A DNA stretch of 64,000 nt. Source: Chlamydoabsidia padenii. Its lineage: Eukaryota; Mucoromycota; Mucoromycetes; Mucorales; Cunninghamellaceae. Below the pieces are notes generated by a model. That model saw nothing but the letters and a program-made list of their open reading frames with translations, was not told the origin of the DNA and made no database searches. The stretch spans positions 1,240,001 through 1,304,000 of the forward strand of contig JAIWND010000004.1 in the NCBI GenBank assembly GCA_025330725.1, written 5' to 3'. Every line of letters starts with the position of its first letter. Position 1 is the first letter of the stretch. Positions 30,831-41,770 of the stretch are shown in pieces. The position numbers and the translations under genes were made by a program.

Positions 30831-31714
30831 ATCTTGACGTTGATCCTATCCTTATAAATGTTATTATTAACTTTTTTATTTCTTCTTTTTCGATAGCGGC
30901 AGTCCAACCATCGGCTTCCGGATCAGCATCAGCAACAGCACCAGCCTCCTCCGTCGCACCAGCATCATCATCCGTCCCAGCAGCAGCTTCCAGTCAAGCT
31001 GTCTCACCTGGTGGTAACTCGACCCTTCCTAACACTGGCAACAATAGCACTATTCCCGGCAATACCAACAGCACAACACCTAATGCTGGTAACAGTACTA
31101 ATGGCATGGGCAATCTTCCTACCTCGGCCAGTTACGGTGTGACAGTCCAAGTAGGTTATGCAACCTTTTTAGCACCAACAGCCAGTAAATCTGTCTCTCC
31201 TTTATACCGTGTGGATGCCAATGAAAATGTGACATTTAGTTGGTCATACAGCAACCTCTTGGTCCGTCCTGCCAATTTGACCTTGGATGCGGTTGGTCCT
31301 CAGTCTGCTACTTATATCATTGCTGCCCTGAATGGTGATGCTACAAGTTATGTATGGCAACTCAACTCAGTGGTGCCCAAGACTCCTCTCATGAATGGTT
31401 ATTATCAAATCCGTTTGTATGATCAAAGAGGTCCTACTGCTATACCTAGTCCTGGGTGGTTGATGCCCCAAAGTCGGTTGACCATTGCGTTTTATACTCC
31501 TGAAAGCTATCAAGTTATCACTAACAGTAAGTAAGAAGGGGGTTTTATTAAATATAGGTTTGGATATTAATTGCTTATTATTATAGGTAACTACTGTCCT
31601 ACTTGCTTCTATAGTGCTGCTTTGACTTTGAAGAATACTTTTGGTCCATTGGGGATTGCATTTGCTATTGCTTGTTTGACATCCGGGTTGTTTGTCTATG
31701 GTCTTATTTATTGA
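30602..31714 (+). CDS. secreted/membrane DUF7137-like protein
   Basis: A signal peptide (MTSIKFLLLIFLVMCCFHVY) is followed by a basic KR and a Ser/Ala/Thr/Asn-rich, probably O-glycosylated stalk. A beta-sandwich domain follows with ENVTFSWSYSNLLVRPANLT, TSYVWQLNSVVPKTPLMNGY and YQIRLYDQRGP. A C-terminal hydrophobic helix (LGIAFAIACLTSGLFVYGLI) ends at the stop, so it could anchor the protein or act as a GPI signal. The sandwich pattern matches the fungal DUF7137 family as I remember it; function unknown. Exons: 30602-30690, possibly a 9-nt exon 30784-30792, then about 30897-31529 and 31588-31714. The micro-exon is frame-neutral and may be skipped. Confidence 0.72.
30795..30829 (+). repeat. 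intronic poly(A) tract at a donor
   Basis: About 35 A residues beginning directly after GT (GTAAAA...), on the sense strand of the DUF7137-like gene. Confidence 0.88.
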
Positions 31715-32235
31715 TTCCTTCCCTAGTCTGATAGTGTTTCCCTTTTTACTTTTTACTTTTTTTTTTTTTTTATCACATACCTTTTATATACACCTTTATC
31801 ATGTAAAATCTTTTTTTTTTTTATCATCATTTTACTTCGGCATTTCTGTTGTATTACGCATCTTTTATCACTCTTCTTCCCCTTATACTTTTTCTTTTCT
31901 TTAAATAAAGCTTATTTTATATCTTTACTATATAGATAATCATGGTGTATGTGGCATTGATTTTGTGATCTCTACTCATCTCATTAATATTCAACCCCCG
32001 ATTTTTGACATCTGGTATTCGTTCATGCATCATTCTTTACGTTGTTGGATTTTATCCAAGGTGGACTCACAAAACTGAATCGGTTTTGAGGGGCATTCCT
32101 TCCTTTCTGTCGGAATTTAAATTTTATCCGTATATTGGGGGTACTTTTTTTTTTCCATTCTTCTCTTTCTATTCTTTTTTTTTTTTTTTTTCTTTCAGAA
32201 ACGGACAACAATCATAACAGCGACAAAGTAACTCA
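31715..32235. other. intergenic region between two plus-strand genes
   Basis: T-rich sequence with an AATAAAG signal near 31902 for the upstream gene and pyrimidine-rich leader sequence before 32236. No gene seen. Confidence 0.45.
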
Positions 32236-33388
32236 ATGGAAGACGATATTCTTGACTTTGGTGATCTCAGTGACTTGGACGATGTATCCGAGCCTACGCC
32301 AATGGAAATTGAAGAATTGGAAAAAGAACTTGGGATCGACAATACTATGAAGCAGCCTTCTGAACCAACAGGATCCTTGGAGGACACTCAAAAGATAAAC
32401 TCTTCAGAGATGAAATGCAGCAAAATCATTACAACATCAACTACAACGATTACTAACAGCTCACCAATAACTTGTAAAAAGATCACCACCTTTACGAAAA
32501 CACCATCCTCCGACAAGGCTGCGGCATCATCGCCTACAACAGCATCTACTGCTACTACTACCAACAACTCAGCAACAAATCGTAATAAAAACAGTACCTT
32601 TACCAAACCACCATCTTCCAACAAGGCAGCGGTTCCATCAACTACTTCCAACAGCTCAGCGACAAATCGTAATAAAAATAGTACATTTACCAAACCACGA
32701 TCCTCCAACAAGGCAGCGGTTCCATGGACTACTTCCAATAGCTCAGCGACAAATCGTAAAAAGAAAAGTACATTTACCAGAACACCATCTTCTCATAAGG
32801 CGGCGGCACTAACAACTCCTGTCAAGCGTCCTTCAACCAAACAGATCAAGTACATTCAACAAAAGAAGACTCGGCCTCAGAAACAGCAAACTCAAACTCC
32901 ACTCTCTTTATCTGGATACAAGTATGTTTACTGTTTTTTATTTATATACCTTTAATGGAATCATCTTCTTCCACACTTTTGATCACCTTGGGGTTGGCTT
33001 TCTATATTTGCTGGATATTTTGCTTGACTGGTGTATATTGATATGACGACCATCAACAACAAAAAAGGCTCATAAAAGAAGAAGGTTTGCGAATGTAAAT
33101 CTGATGAACTAACTATTTATGTTTGGGACGGTATCTATATATATATATATATTTTATAGTATCAAGACGATTGGATTACCATTAGCTGGTAACATACAAA
33201 ACGGGGGACAAGATCGACAGATTCATTATACACTACCAAAACAAGATCAAGAACGACGACCGGCGAAAAGGACAAGGCAGGACGACACAAGGGACTTGCG
33301 ATCACTACTTTTATCCTCTCAACGGCAGCGACTTGATACCCCTTCAGATGTAAGTTGTTGGAAACGAAAATCATGGACTTGAGGTTGA

Positions 33389-33422
<34 letters not shown>

Positions 33423-33622
33423 TACAGTGTTATAGGTCGATCTTCAACAGTACAACAACACAACAGCAAACAAGTTCTCATCGTGGTATAAATATTCGTG
33501 GTGCCGCTTCATCGAACCCGTCTGCCTTCCGACCTAATAACCCCGAAAAGACTTCATTCTCTTTTATCAACCATCGCATTCCTCATCGACGACCTGATAA
33601 AATCTCCTTCCTCAACCATTAA
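32236..33622 (+). CDS. unknown protein with basic Ser/Thr/Asn repeats
   Basis: Not recognised. The N-terminus is acidic (MEDDILDFGDLSDLDDVSEP, then MEIEELEKELG) and could bind a basic partner. Residues of about 90-190 form three to four repeats of about 30 residues with SSATNRNKNSTFTKPPSSNK and AAVPSTTSN. A strongly basic region follows (KRPSTKQIKYIQQKKTRPQK). Two further exons (from about 33160 and 33421) encode NIKTIGLPLAGN, KRTRQDDTRDLRSLL and a tail ending HRRPDKISFLNH. Splice junctions keep frame: TAC AA|T ATC at the first. Charge and disorder suggest a nuclear or nucleic-acid-associated protein, but this is inference only. A (TA)n run (33391-33420) fills the second intron. Confidence 0.6.
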
Positions 33623-34320
33623 TTATAGTCTGTATCACTTGATTAGTAGTATCTTCTTTATCTTTTAACTCTTGTATCAAAAAGATACTTTTTAAAACCT
33701 ATTGTAATAAAAACTTATTGTACTGTATTGATTGTTGGCGCGTGGGGGGGGGCAGTTTAACCAAGTGCATTGATTGACCATTGCCTGAAATGGGTGGTGA
33801 TTTTTCAAATTATATATACAAGTAAAACTGGATGTATGATAATCACAAGTGACATTTGACAGCTATACTTCATCGTTCTTATAACAATTTTGCCGACGAA
33901 ATGTTTCTCCTCATTATTATAAATACAGTGGTACTGACCATCCAAGTAAATCTGCAACCATGATGTAGTTTCAGCCAAGTGATAGAATGGTCAAGGGGCG
34001 GGATTTGAATATATTCCCTTTTCTTCTCGTGGTACCTGAAGATGCACACAGAGACAATGATGACAACCCAAAATCTTCTATATTTCTACAATGCTTGACC
34101 ATTATTATGCAATCTGATTTATGCTTTTTCATAAAAAAAAAAAAAAAGAAAGAAAGAAAGAAAAAGGTTCAGAAAAGGAAATATAATGGTGTGACGATGT
34201 CCACGCCTAGACGCCCCCTTAATTTTTTTTTCTTTTCTTTGGAGTCTAGAAATTAAAATCACCGCTCTTCTCCCCCCCTATTTTTCCATTCCTCTTTTGC
34301 TTTCTGCTCTCTCAAACGTT
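33623..34320. other. intergenic region upstream of the RCC2-PHD gene
   Basis: Contains an exact CGGGATTTGAA (33999-34009, extended GGGGCGGGATTTGAATAT), poly(A) with GAAA repeats (34133-34165) and a C/T-rich leader before 34321. No gene seen. Confidence 0.5.
33999..34009 (+). promoter_or_regulatory. CGGGATTTGAA element upstream of the RCC2-PHD gene
   Basis: Exact 11-mer about 310 bp upstream of the start codon, preceded by GGGG. Confidence 0.5.
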
Positions 34321-36229
34321 ATGGCAATTGAAGAAACTAACTCTGGTAAGTATTATTTGGTAATTATTAAAACATCACTCACACCTATTGTGGGGGGGAC
34401 TTTTTATTCTTTGTTATCAACTAGGTAAACTACTCATCTTTGGCACCACTGCTTGGGACCTTATTAACAGAAAAACCAAAGGCGAAAAGAAAGAAGAGTA
34501 AGTTCCCATCTCAACTTGATAGATTGGCTACTAATTGTTTTAACTTGTTTTATTAATAGTGAAATACTTCTTGGACCTCACTTGGTACGTGAACTGGTCG
34601 ATGTCAAGTAAGTAAATATAACAATAATAACAATAACAGAAAGTGTTTTTTATATATAAACTGATTCCTCTCTCTCTCTCTCTTATAATGTATCGGCTTT
34701 AATCTACTGATACTAATCTTCTTGATTGTTCACTTTTATAGGGTGAAAAAGGCGGTAACAGGTCCTGTCTCTTGTCATTCCTTTATTATCGCGGACAATG
34801 GTCAAGTATGGACTTTTGGACGAAACGAACGCGGTCAGTTGGGTGTGGGACATAAAGATATGATCGCTTTTCCTATCAACTTGAATCAAACTGTCAATGC
34901 TTTGAAGGATGTCAAAGTATTGACTGCCGCTACTGGTCGAAATCACTCACTTTTGGTCACAGGTATGTATGACATTCATGCATGCGTCAAATCTAACCTT
35001 TTGGGATTCCCTTTTCTCTCTCTCTCTCTCTCTCTTAGATTCTGGCCAAGTCTATGCAGCTGGTGATAACAAATTTGGTCAACTGGGTCTCTCTTCTCTT
35101 GGTGAACAAGTCAATTTTACAAAAGTCTCTAGTTTGTCAGAACAAACCATTGTGGATGTTGCTTGTGGCTCTGACTTCTCTTTGGTACTAAATGGTAAAT
35201 GAATGGTTCTATATGAATCAATTCAGACAAACTGATTATTGCCTCTTTATATATATTATAGATAAAGGACAAGTTTATGCCTTTGGATCTCAAGAATATG
35301 GTCAATTGGGTAATGGAAAGGATGGACAATATATCAAGAGTGCTGGTCAAACTAGCACAGATCCTCAAAGTGAACCACGTAAGTCACACTATTACATTGA
35401 TCCGGACATAAAACTAACTATCTTTTTTTTTTTATTTTGGGGGGGGGTCCTATTTTAGTACTTATAAAGGGACTGGAAGAACGCAAGATCAAGTCAATTG
35501 CCTGTGGTGCTAATCACTCGATTGCTCTGGATGATGAAGGGTATGTCTATTCTTGGGGTTTTGGTGGACTGGGTCGATTGGGTCATAGCGAACAAAAGGA
35601 TTTGTATAAGCCAAAGGTGATCTCCAACCTTGCCGGATCACATCAAGCTTCAAGAGCTACTCAAATTGCTTGTGGATCAGCTTGCTCACTTGCTCTGGAC
35701 GGTAATCAACAAATGCTTCTTTGGGGGAAATGGAAAACAACAGGGGATGGCAGTACCGGACAACCTTGGATGGCACCTCGCTATATCTATGATCTGAATG
35801 GATGGAACATACGACAAATTGCTGCTGGGGGTAGTAGTTTGTTTGCTTTGGCTGATGAAGAAAACACGACGATTGCTTGGGGTCAAGTCCAACATGGTGA
35901 ACTTGGGTTTGGTGAAGATGCTGGGAAAACCGCAACAAAACCTCAAAAGGTGGATCCATTAGAAGGAATTAAATCTATTCAGTAAGTAAATAAAACAGAT
36001 AAATGTAATGATTTTTTTTTTTTTTTTGCTAACTTTTTTTTGGGGGGGGTGGGTAATAGAGTTTCTTGTGGTTTAGGTCATACTCTACTTATTGTACAAC
36101 CTGATGACGAACTTGTCCCTGAATTACCCAAATGGCCAGCTATTCCTCCAGTAAGTCTCCCTGCTCTCCATGTATGTATACTATTCACTAATACAAGATC
36201 TCTTTATATATATATATATATATATATAC

Positions 36230-36260
<31 letters not shown>

Positions 36261-36556
36261 CAGAAGATGGGTGTGTAAAATGCCACAAGGAAGACAATGA
36301 AGAACAGCTCTTATTATGCGATAAATGCGATGCCCCTATACATACTTACTGTGCTATCCCGCCTCTCAAGGAAATCCCTGATGGTGAATGGTATTGCGAC
36401 ACCTGTCATCCCCCCACCGACAAATCGTCATCAAACAAACGATTAGCTGAAACATTATCAGGTATGTATTATATTCAGGTGAAATGATTTGATGATCTAA
36501 CGTATTCTCTACCTGTTTTAATTCTAGATTCGTCAAAGAAGTCAAAACATAACTGA
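34321..36556 (+). CDS. RCC2-like beta-propeller fused to a C-terminal PHD finger
   Basis: RCC2 (TD-60) is a seven-bladed RCC1-type propeller linked to Rac/Ral signalling, centromeres and mitosis. The N-terminal KLLIFGTTAWDLI matches human RCC2 (KLLIFGTTNWDLI). Blades follow: VWTFGRNERGQLGVGHKD, VYAAGDNKFGQLGLSS, VYAFGSQEYGQLGNG, YSWGFGGLGRLGHSEQKD and AWGQVQHGELGFGED. After the last blade a GTAAGT intron with (TA)n(TG)n repeats joins in frame to a C4HC3 PHD finger. It runs CVKCHKED..LLLCDKCDAPIHTYC, then PDGEWYCDTC, with all eight zinc ligands present. A short basic tail SSKKSKHN ends the protein. PHD fingers usually read histone H3 tails, so a chromatin-bound RCC2 is suggested. Human RCC2 has no PHD finger. 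About nine exons, all in frame. Confidence 0.88.
36204..36256 (+). repeat. (TA)n(TG)n microsatellite in an RCC2-PHD intron
   Basis: Alternating TA then TG dinucleotides end at the acceptor before the PHD exon. Confidence 0.9.
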
Positions 36557-36748
36557 TAACATTGAAATCCCTTCACCCCCATACAGTCATTTACTCTAGT
36601 TTAATGATCTATGATCCTTTTTTTTTTTTTTTTTAATTAACCAACCAATAAAACTTTTTTTTTTATTATATAATGACAATAAAAGGCACTCTTTATTTAA
36701 CAGATTAGTTTACATAACAATACTATAACTAAAAGAGGGGACTATATA

Positions 36749-37258
36749 TTAAGGACTGGAGGTGGGTGTCGTTAATTGTTGTTGTTGTTGTTGTTGTTGT
36801 CGTTGTTGGCGGACATGAGATAGGATCATATCAAGGTCCTTGTCTGATCGCATCGAGTCGATCATCGGAGCCTGTTGTACAAGTTGAAGATGTAGTTGTT
36901 GGATATAATCAATAGCCGCCTGCAAGACCGAAAGTTTATGAAGGGGTTGATGCATGGACGCCGAAGGGAGTGCGGTGGTAGGACAACATGATGGAATCAA
37001 GTATTTTAGTTGGTCGATCTTATCATTGATTCTTTCTCGTCGGCGTTTTTCGATCGCAGAGTGGGATAAGCGCCGATGGTGTTCGCGATCATCCGCTGTG
37101 GTTTTGTGTTTGCTGGTACGGTGATGAGTTACTGGCACCATGGGTAATGGTAATACCATGGGTGGTAGGCATGTCGTCATTCGAGGTGAAGTAGGTGTAC
37201 TCTTGTTGGTCATGACATCCATTGAATCGTGAGGTGAGAAAGAAGGTGGTTGAGACAT
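36749..37258 (-). CDS. bHLH transcription factor
   Basis: A single-exon gene of 169 residues. The basic helix-loop-helix lies at residues of about 65-128: HSAIEKRRRERINDKIDQLK (His5-Glu9-Arg13 pattern, expected to bind CANNTG, probably CACGTG), then a loop with SCCPTTALPS and helix 2 KLSVLQAAIDYIQQLHLQL. The N-terminus is Ser/Pro/Met-rich, and the C-terminus has a polyglutamine run encoded by a (CAA)n-type repeat. There is no clear leucine zipper beyond the end of helix 2. It resembles the Ino4/Pho4/MLX-type group, but no orthologue can be fixed. A poly(T) tract (37319-37342) lies in its upstream region. Confidence 0.88.
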   Translation of the reverse strand: MSQPPSFSPHDSMDVMTNKSTPTSPRMTTCLPPMVLPLPMVPVTHHRTSKHKTTADDREHHRRLSHSAIEKRRRERINDKIDQLKYLIPSCCPTTALPSASMHQPLHKLSVLQAAIDYIQQLHLQLVQQAPMIDSMRSDKDLDMILSHVRQQRQQQQQQQQLTTPTSSP

Positions 37259-37653
37259 GGTAATGTATTTTGAAGGAAGAGAAGGAAGAAGAAGGGAAAG
37301 AAAGAAAAAATTGGGCCTTTTTTTTTTTTTTTTTTTTTTTTCCTATTTGATCAAGGAGGGAATCTGACAGCATGGAACGAGAGGTGGCTCTCATTGGCTG
37401 GATTTAAACATCTATTTCCCTTGCTTTAATACAAAAAAGTTAATAGCGTGATACATAGGATGCCTTTGGATGGTTGGTTTTTTTTTTTTTTTCCCTTATT
37501 TAAGTTAATTGTTTGATTGTATCATGACATGGTTTTTATTATAAGATAATGAATGACAATCTATATAGTAAATGTATACAAAAGGGTCTAGTAATAAATG
37601 GGATTTCAAAAGTATATACTAGTAAAATGAAGAGGGAAGGGGTGGGATATGTT
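37259..37653. other. intergenic region upstream of the bHLH gene
   Basis: Contains poly(T) tracts (about 37319-37342 and 37479-37492) and a GGATTTAAA variant near 37402. No gene seen. Confidence 0.4.
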
Positions 37654-38858
37654 TTATAGACGATCCTTTCCAGATCTACCCGCTGCCAATCGTTTTGTCC
37701 TTGTTTTCTTGTTTTCTTGGTAGATCATGCTCTTGTCGAATTTGCTGACATTGGATGCATACTTGACTGTGGCCGCCAAACTAGGTTCGTCCGATAAAGA
37801 GGTCTCTGAATCAGATCTTTCATCGTCACTCTTTCCGAATAGTTTCCATATCGCATCATTTGACTATAAAGGGAGGTAAAAAGTTGATTATTAAAAGAGG
37901 TCAGTTGAGACGGGGATAAGGAAGGAAGGTGCTTACCTTGTAATGCTGATCCAGACCACTTTTGCCTAAACACCTATGGAATACATTCAATGGGATAATC
38001 TTGGCTACAATAGTTAGATAGTAAAAAAAAAAAAAAAAAAAAAAAGTTGGTATGATAGAATGATAATGGGTATTATGCATTAACTTACACCATCGATCCA
38101 GTACGAACGTTTTCCCCTTGATTTCCATTTCATGGTAAGGTTGATTGCCATCTTCCACTGTGCTGAGAACGTCTTGGAATAAGTAGTTGTCATCTTCGTC
38201 CTGTTGCTCCATAGATAATGTCCGAAGTGTATGCACCAATTCGTTGAGTTCATTTTGCTCGGATTTCCCTACAGTCTAAAGATAAGGAATATAAGTGAGA
38301 TGATCCCTACATATCGAGATCAATGCACTTACATCACTTTTATCACCTGCCGCAGATTGTAAAGTTTCAAACATTAAAGCTACAGCTTGACCACTTGCAG
38401 TTTGTGAGTCACCAGGGAAGTCCATCCTTAATTCAAATTCACCAATCACCCTTTTAATAAATAATAATATGATGATTAGTTATAAACATTTAAAAGAGCA
38501 ACATCCACTTACTTGTCCATTTCTTCTTTTATGATATCACGATTGACAGGTCCTTGACAAAATGAGATCACAAACATCAATGCATATGTCCGTATGATAG
38601 TTGCTATTAATATATCATCATCATCATCATCATCATCATTGTCGTCATTGATCTTTGTTGGTTCACTGATATCATTATCATCATCATCATCATCATCGTC
38701 GTTTCCCGCCAAGAGATTATACATATCCTGTCGAATGATTTGAGCATCAATTTGAGAAGATACTAAGTAGGTGAGAAGACCCAATGTTTCGTAACACTAA
38801 AAAAAGAATGAAAGAAAGGTTAATTCAAATTTGATCATATGAGTGGTAGGAAAACAAT

Positions 38859-38899
<41 letters not shown>

Positions 38900-39367
38900 T
38901 GTGCTTTGATCTTTTTGCTTGTCGATTCCTTGGCCTTGGCTTTGAGTCCTTGAGCAGCATCTTGATATAAAACTTCTTGATCAAAGTGAGAGGATTCATC
39001 GCTATGGTTGATAAAAGCCAACCCCAAGAGTTTCATCGCCATGATCGTTTCCCGTGGACTTTCACCATGTTCTATTCGTTGGGCAAGAAGGTCCACCAAT
39101 TCTTCGGTTCTTGAAGCCAAAGGAGACATTGCATTATGTTGCCGCAAAATGGAGTGTAATCTATCTAAAGCCTTTTCACGTGTCCTATTGTACATAAACA
39201 AAGTGATATGAGTGTAATGGTTTTTATTATCGTCCGTTCCAAGATGCAACTTACGTTAATCGTTTTACATTCAAGTCATCAATGGACTGATCAAGGGTAT
39301 CAATCCAAGAAGGTGTTTCGTCTTGAATATCGCCTTGATATGTCCTATTTTTCGCAGAAGCAACCAT
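37654..39367 (-). CDS. interferon-related developmental regulator (IFRD1/2) homologue
   Basis: IFRD proteins are alpha-helical repeat proteins; animal IFRD2 has been seen on translationally inactive ribosomes and IFRD1 acts in transcription and stress responses. The N-terminal exon (MVASAKNRTYQGDIQDETPS) leads into helical repeats (TREKALDRLHSILRQHNAMS, then ETIMAMKLLGLAFINH, CYETLGLLTYLVSSQID and TYALMFVISFCQGPVNRD). The conserved C-terminal domain follows: EIKGKTFVLDRWAKIIPLN, VFHRCLGKSGLDQHYKSN and SLAATVKYASNVSKFDKSMI, ending KKTRTKRLAAGRSGKDRL. This matches the IFRD C-terminus, which includes FERxxYNSAAFKARTKARxxxRDKR. An Asp-rich insert (residues near 170-200) interrupts the repeats. 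About eight exons; two introns carry long homopolymers. Confidence 0.82.
38861..38897 (+). repeat. intronic homopolymer in the IFRD gene (sense-strand poly(A))
   Basis: About 36 T on the plus strand, hence poly(A) on the sense strand, directly after the donor of the exon ending KKIKAQ. Confidence 0.85.
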
Positions 39368-39412
39368 GCTTATTTTAGAAATGGCAAAGTAGTAAAAGAG
39401 AAAGAGAAGAAG

Positions 39413-39444
<32 letters not shown>

Positions 39445-40041
39445 AAAGAAAAAAAGAAAAAAAATCATCTTTTCATGCTTGAGCGCTGACCAACTGAATC
39501 TCACAAAAAAGTCACGAACTCCGCTTACTATTCAGAACACCCCAGCATATGACTTCATCAATGATATAAATCATTAGATTTTAGTACCATATCATCCATT
39601 TACTTCACTTGATAATATGGAGTGGAGTACTTGCATAAAATTATATGAAACTAAACTAGGCGGAGTACTAAACACTTTTGATAATACTTTTCGCTCAATT
39701 TCTAAAAATGGAAATCCCATACCGAAATGCAGATTGGTGGGCATGAACCATTCTTGATCTATTCAATATGACATCTATCAAATATCACCAAAAGATGCAT
39801 TACCATTCAATCCTTTTGTACGTTAATATCATGATGATTGTCACTTTGAAATGCATCATGCTGTATACTCCCAAGAGCGTACCTAAGAGCAAATGAACTG
39901 TAGCTCATGGAAATCACTTTATTTTCTCTGAGTTATCATGTCTACAAAAAATAAAGCTTTTTTGTAAAAAGCAAACTTATATCAATCTATTCCAAACTAA
40001 AAAGTTGGTAGAAGAGTCGAGACAAAGAGAAGATTGCCAAT
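39368..40041. other. IFRD promoter and adjoining gene-free sequence
   Basis: A purine tract with about 30 A residues (39413-39443) lies just upstream of the IFRD start. The string GATTCAGTTGGTCAGCGC on the minus strand near 39483-39500 looks like a tRNA D-arm, but no anticodon or T-arm follows. The remainder is AT-rich with no supported gene. Confidence 0.4.
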
Positions 40042-40752
40042 TGTTGAGCCTGAGGCACAAAATTTCGGGCCTAATATGGACGATTTCCTGCAAGCCATCT
40101 TTGGCGTTAGTGCTGCTTTGGGTTGGGCGACCCAATAATCTATATTTTTTTTAATCTATATTTTTTTTTTGGCTTCTCATAATTTTTTTGCCGCACTTAC
40201 TGTCTTCACATTTTCTACCGTACTCACCGCAATGACCGCCCCCTTACATATAATTACCCCTTATTTCATAATTTTTTTGCCGCACTTACTGTCTTCACAT
40301 TTTCTACCGTACTCACCGCAATGACCGCCCCCTTACATATAATTACCCCTTATTTCATAATTTTTTTGCCGCACTTACTGTCTTCACATTTTCTACCGTA
40401 CTCACCGCAATGACCGCCCCCTTACATATAATTACCCCTTATTTCATAATTTAGTATAAATACCCCATCTTTCCCCACAATTTATTCTTCTTTAGTTTAT
40501 AAGTATAATATATTATTTACTCAACCCTTTTATATAAAATTCAGTACAAAGGACCTTGATCCACCAAAACTACTGTCTTATTTTACCTTGTTTCTATCAT
40601 CTATATAGAAACTTGATTTGTTTTTGACTCTATCATTGATATAGAAGTCTTTTATTTTATTACTTCAGACTATAAGTCTTGACTTTATTTTATTTTATTA
40701 TTTTACTTCAAAGGTTGAATATTAACCACAAATATTCTGGTGCTCACTACAT
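40042..40752 (+). mobile_element. probable LTR-retrotransposon remnant (LTR plus primer-binding site)
   Basis: The segment begins TGTTGAGCC and has a TATAAATA box at about 40455 followed by CT-rich sequence. At 40730 it ends in CACA, and seven bases later comes TGGTGCTCACTACA, which resembles a tRNA primer-binding site. This is the layout of a 5' LTR of about 690 bp plus the start of an internal region. No gag or pol frame is found, no second copy flanks it, and no target duplication is visible. A second copy of the junction (with TGGTGCTCACTACAT) lies inverted at 42840-42885. Interpretation is moderate; the tRNA match cannot be tested here. Confidence 0.45.
40178..40444 (+). repeat. three tandem copies of an 89-bp unit
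   Basis: Units start at 40178, 40267 and 40356 and appear identical over nearly the whole length (each contains GCCGCACTTACTGTC and ATGACCGCCCCCTTACA). A fourth start at 40445 is cut off after about ten bases. It lies upstream of the TATAAATA box, as promoter-region (U3) repeats do in some LTRs. Confidence 0.92.
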
Positions 40753-40991
40753 TTTAAACTCAAACGATCTACTTGAATCAATCCATCTCTACAAGAGAGA
40801 AAAGAAAATCAATTTAACCTCCGAACCAAGCACACTTTGACTGGTTCCTGAATTTCCTATTTGGACTCTATAAACGCAAATTTACATTATCTAAAGATAA
40901 TAACATATCTACAACACTCATATAAAAACACAAAAACCACAAAAACACACCCACGTTACCTAAATCCATACACATTTAGCCGTAACACAAT

Positions 40992-41240
40992 TGTCGTTTG
41001 AACTATAAGACGAGTATTCCTTTTATATATCAGGTGAAGAATAATGTTTTTATTAAAAGTGAAGTCTACATATATATATACTATTCTATTATCGGAGTCT
41101 ATGGCTGAATTGGTTATATCGAAGCATCTAGATGTTAAAAGATTTATCGAGAGAGAAAGAAGAGAAAGGAGAAAGAGACAAAAAGAAATTTCCAGATTGA
41201 TATCTATTTTTCCAGAGAAAATCACTTTTTATCTCCGACA
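40992..41240 (-). repeat. 3' LTR of the TRIM-like element
   Basis: The 249-bp copy, bounded by TGTCG and CGACA. It contains (TA)n sequence and TGGCTGAATTGGTTA, a string like a pol III A-box, on the plus strand. Confidence 0.78.
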
Positions 41241-41579
41241 TCATTCCCCACGGGGAGAAGAATCGACCACGATTCCAAGTAAGGTCCAAAAGAAAAAGGT
41301 CGAATTACCAGGGCAACACCGAGAGGAAGGGGAAAAAAAAAAAAAATCAGGCACCACCGAGATCCATACCATAACGTCAATTACATCCATAAAGCAGTAT
41401 CCGCTGTTGTCCATATTCATGCTGTTGTTCCTGTTATCGCTAAACACTGCTGATTCACCTTTCCCATTGCTTGTTATTGTTCATTTTGCTGTATGTCGTA
41501 CCGTAAAAAAAAGAGAGAAAGAGTCCACCGTTCATCATAATTGTCTTCACACTTGAAACCGTCCATGCCGCCGGCGTGA

Positions 41580-41770
41580 TCCAACTGAACGATCTAAATC
41601 CAATAATCCAAATAATAATCCAAAGTAATCGAGTAATCCATGTAAGGTGTCCAAATAAACCACATAAGTAAACCAAATAATCCGAGTACGTAATCCGAGA
41701 AAGTAAACCAAGTAAACCAAGTAAGTAATCCGAGTCAATAATCCAAATAATCCAAAGTAAATAAACCAGA
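41580..41770. repeat. degenerate AATCCAAATAATCC / AAGTAAACCAAGTAA repeats
   Basis: Imperfect short tandem units inside the TRIM-like element. They have no coding potential and look like slippage-derived filler. Confidence 0.7.

Noticed and set aside
39478..39510. D-arm-like GATTCAGTTGGTCAGCGC on the minus strand
   Set aside because: No T-arm follows; the sequence runs into poly(T). At most it is a decayed tRNA or SINE head.
41103..41120. Pol III A-box-like TGGCTGAATTGGTTA in the LTRs, as evidence of a tRNA gene or SINE
   Set aside because: No B-box at the right distance, and both copies lie within well-defined LTRs.
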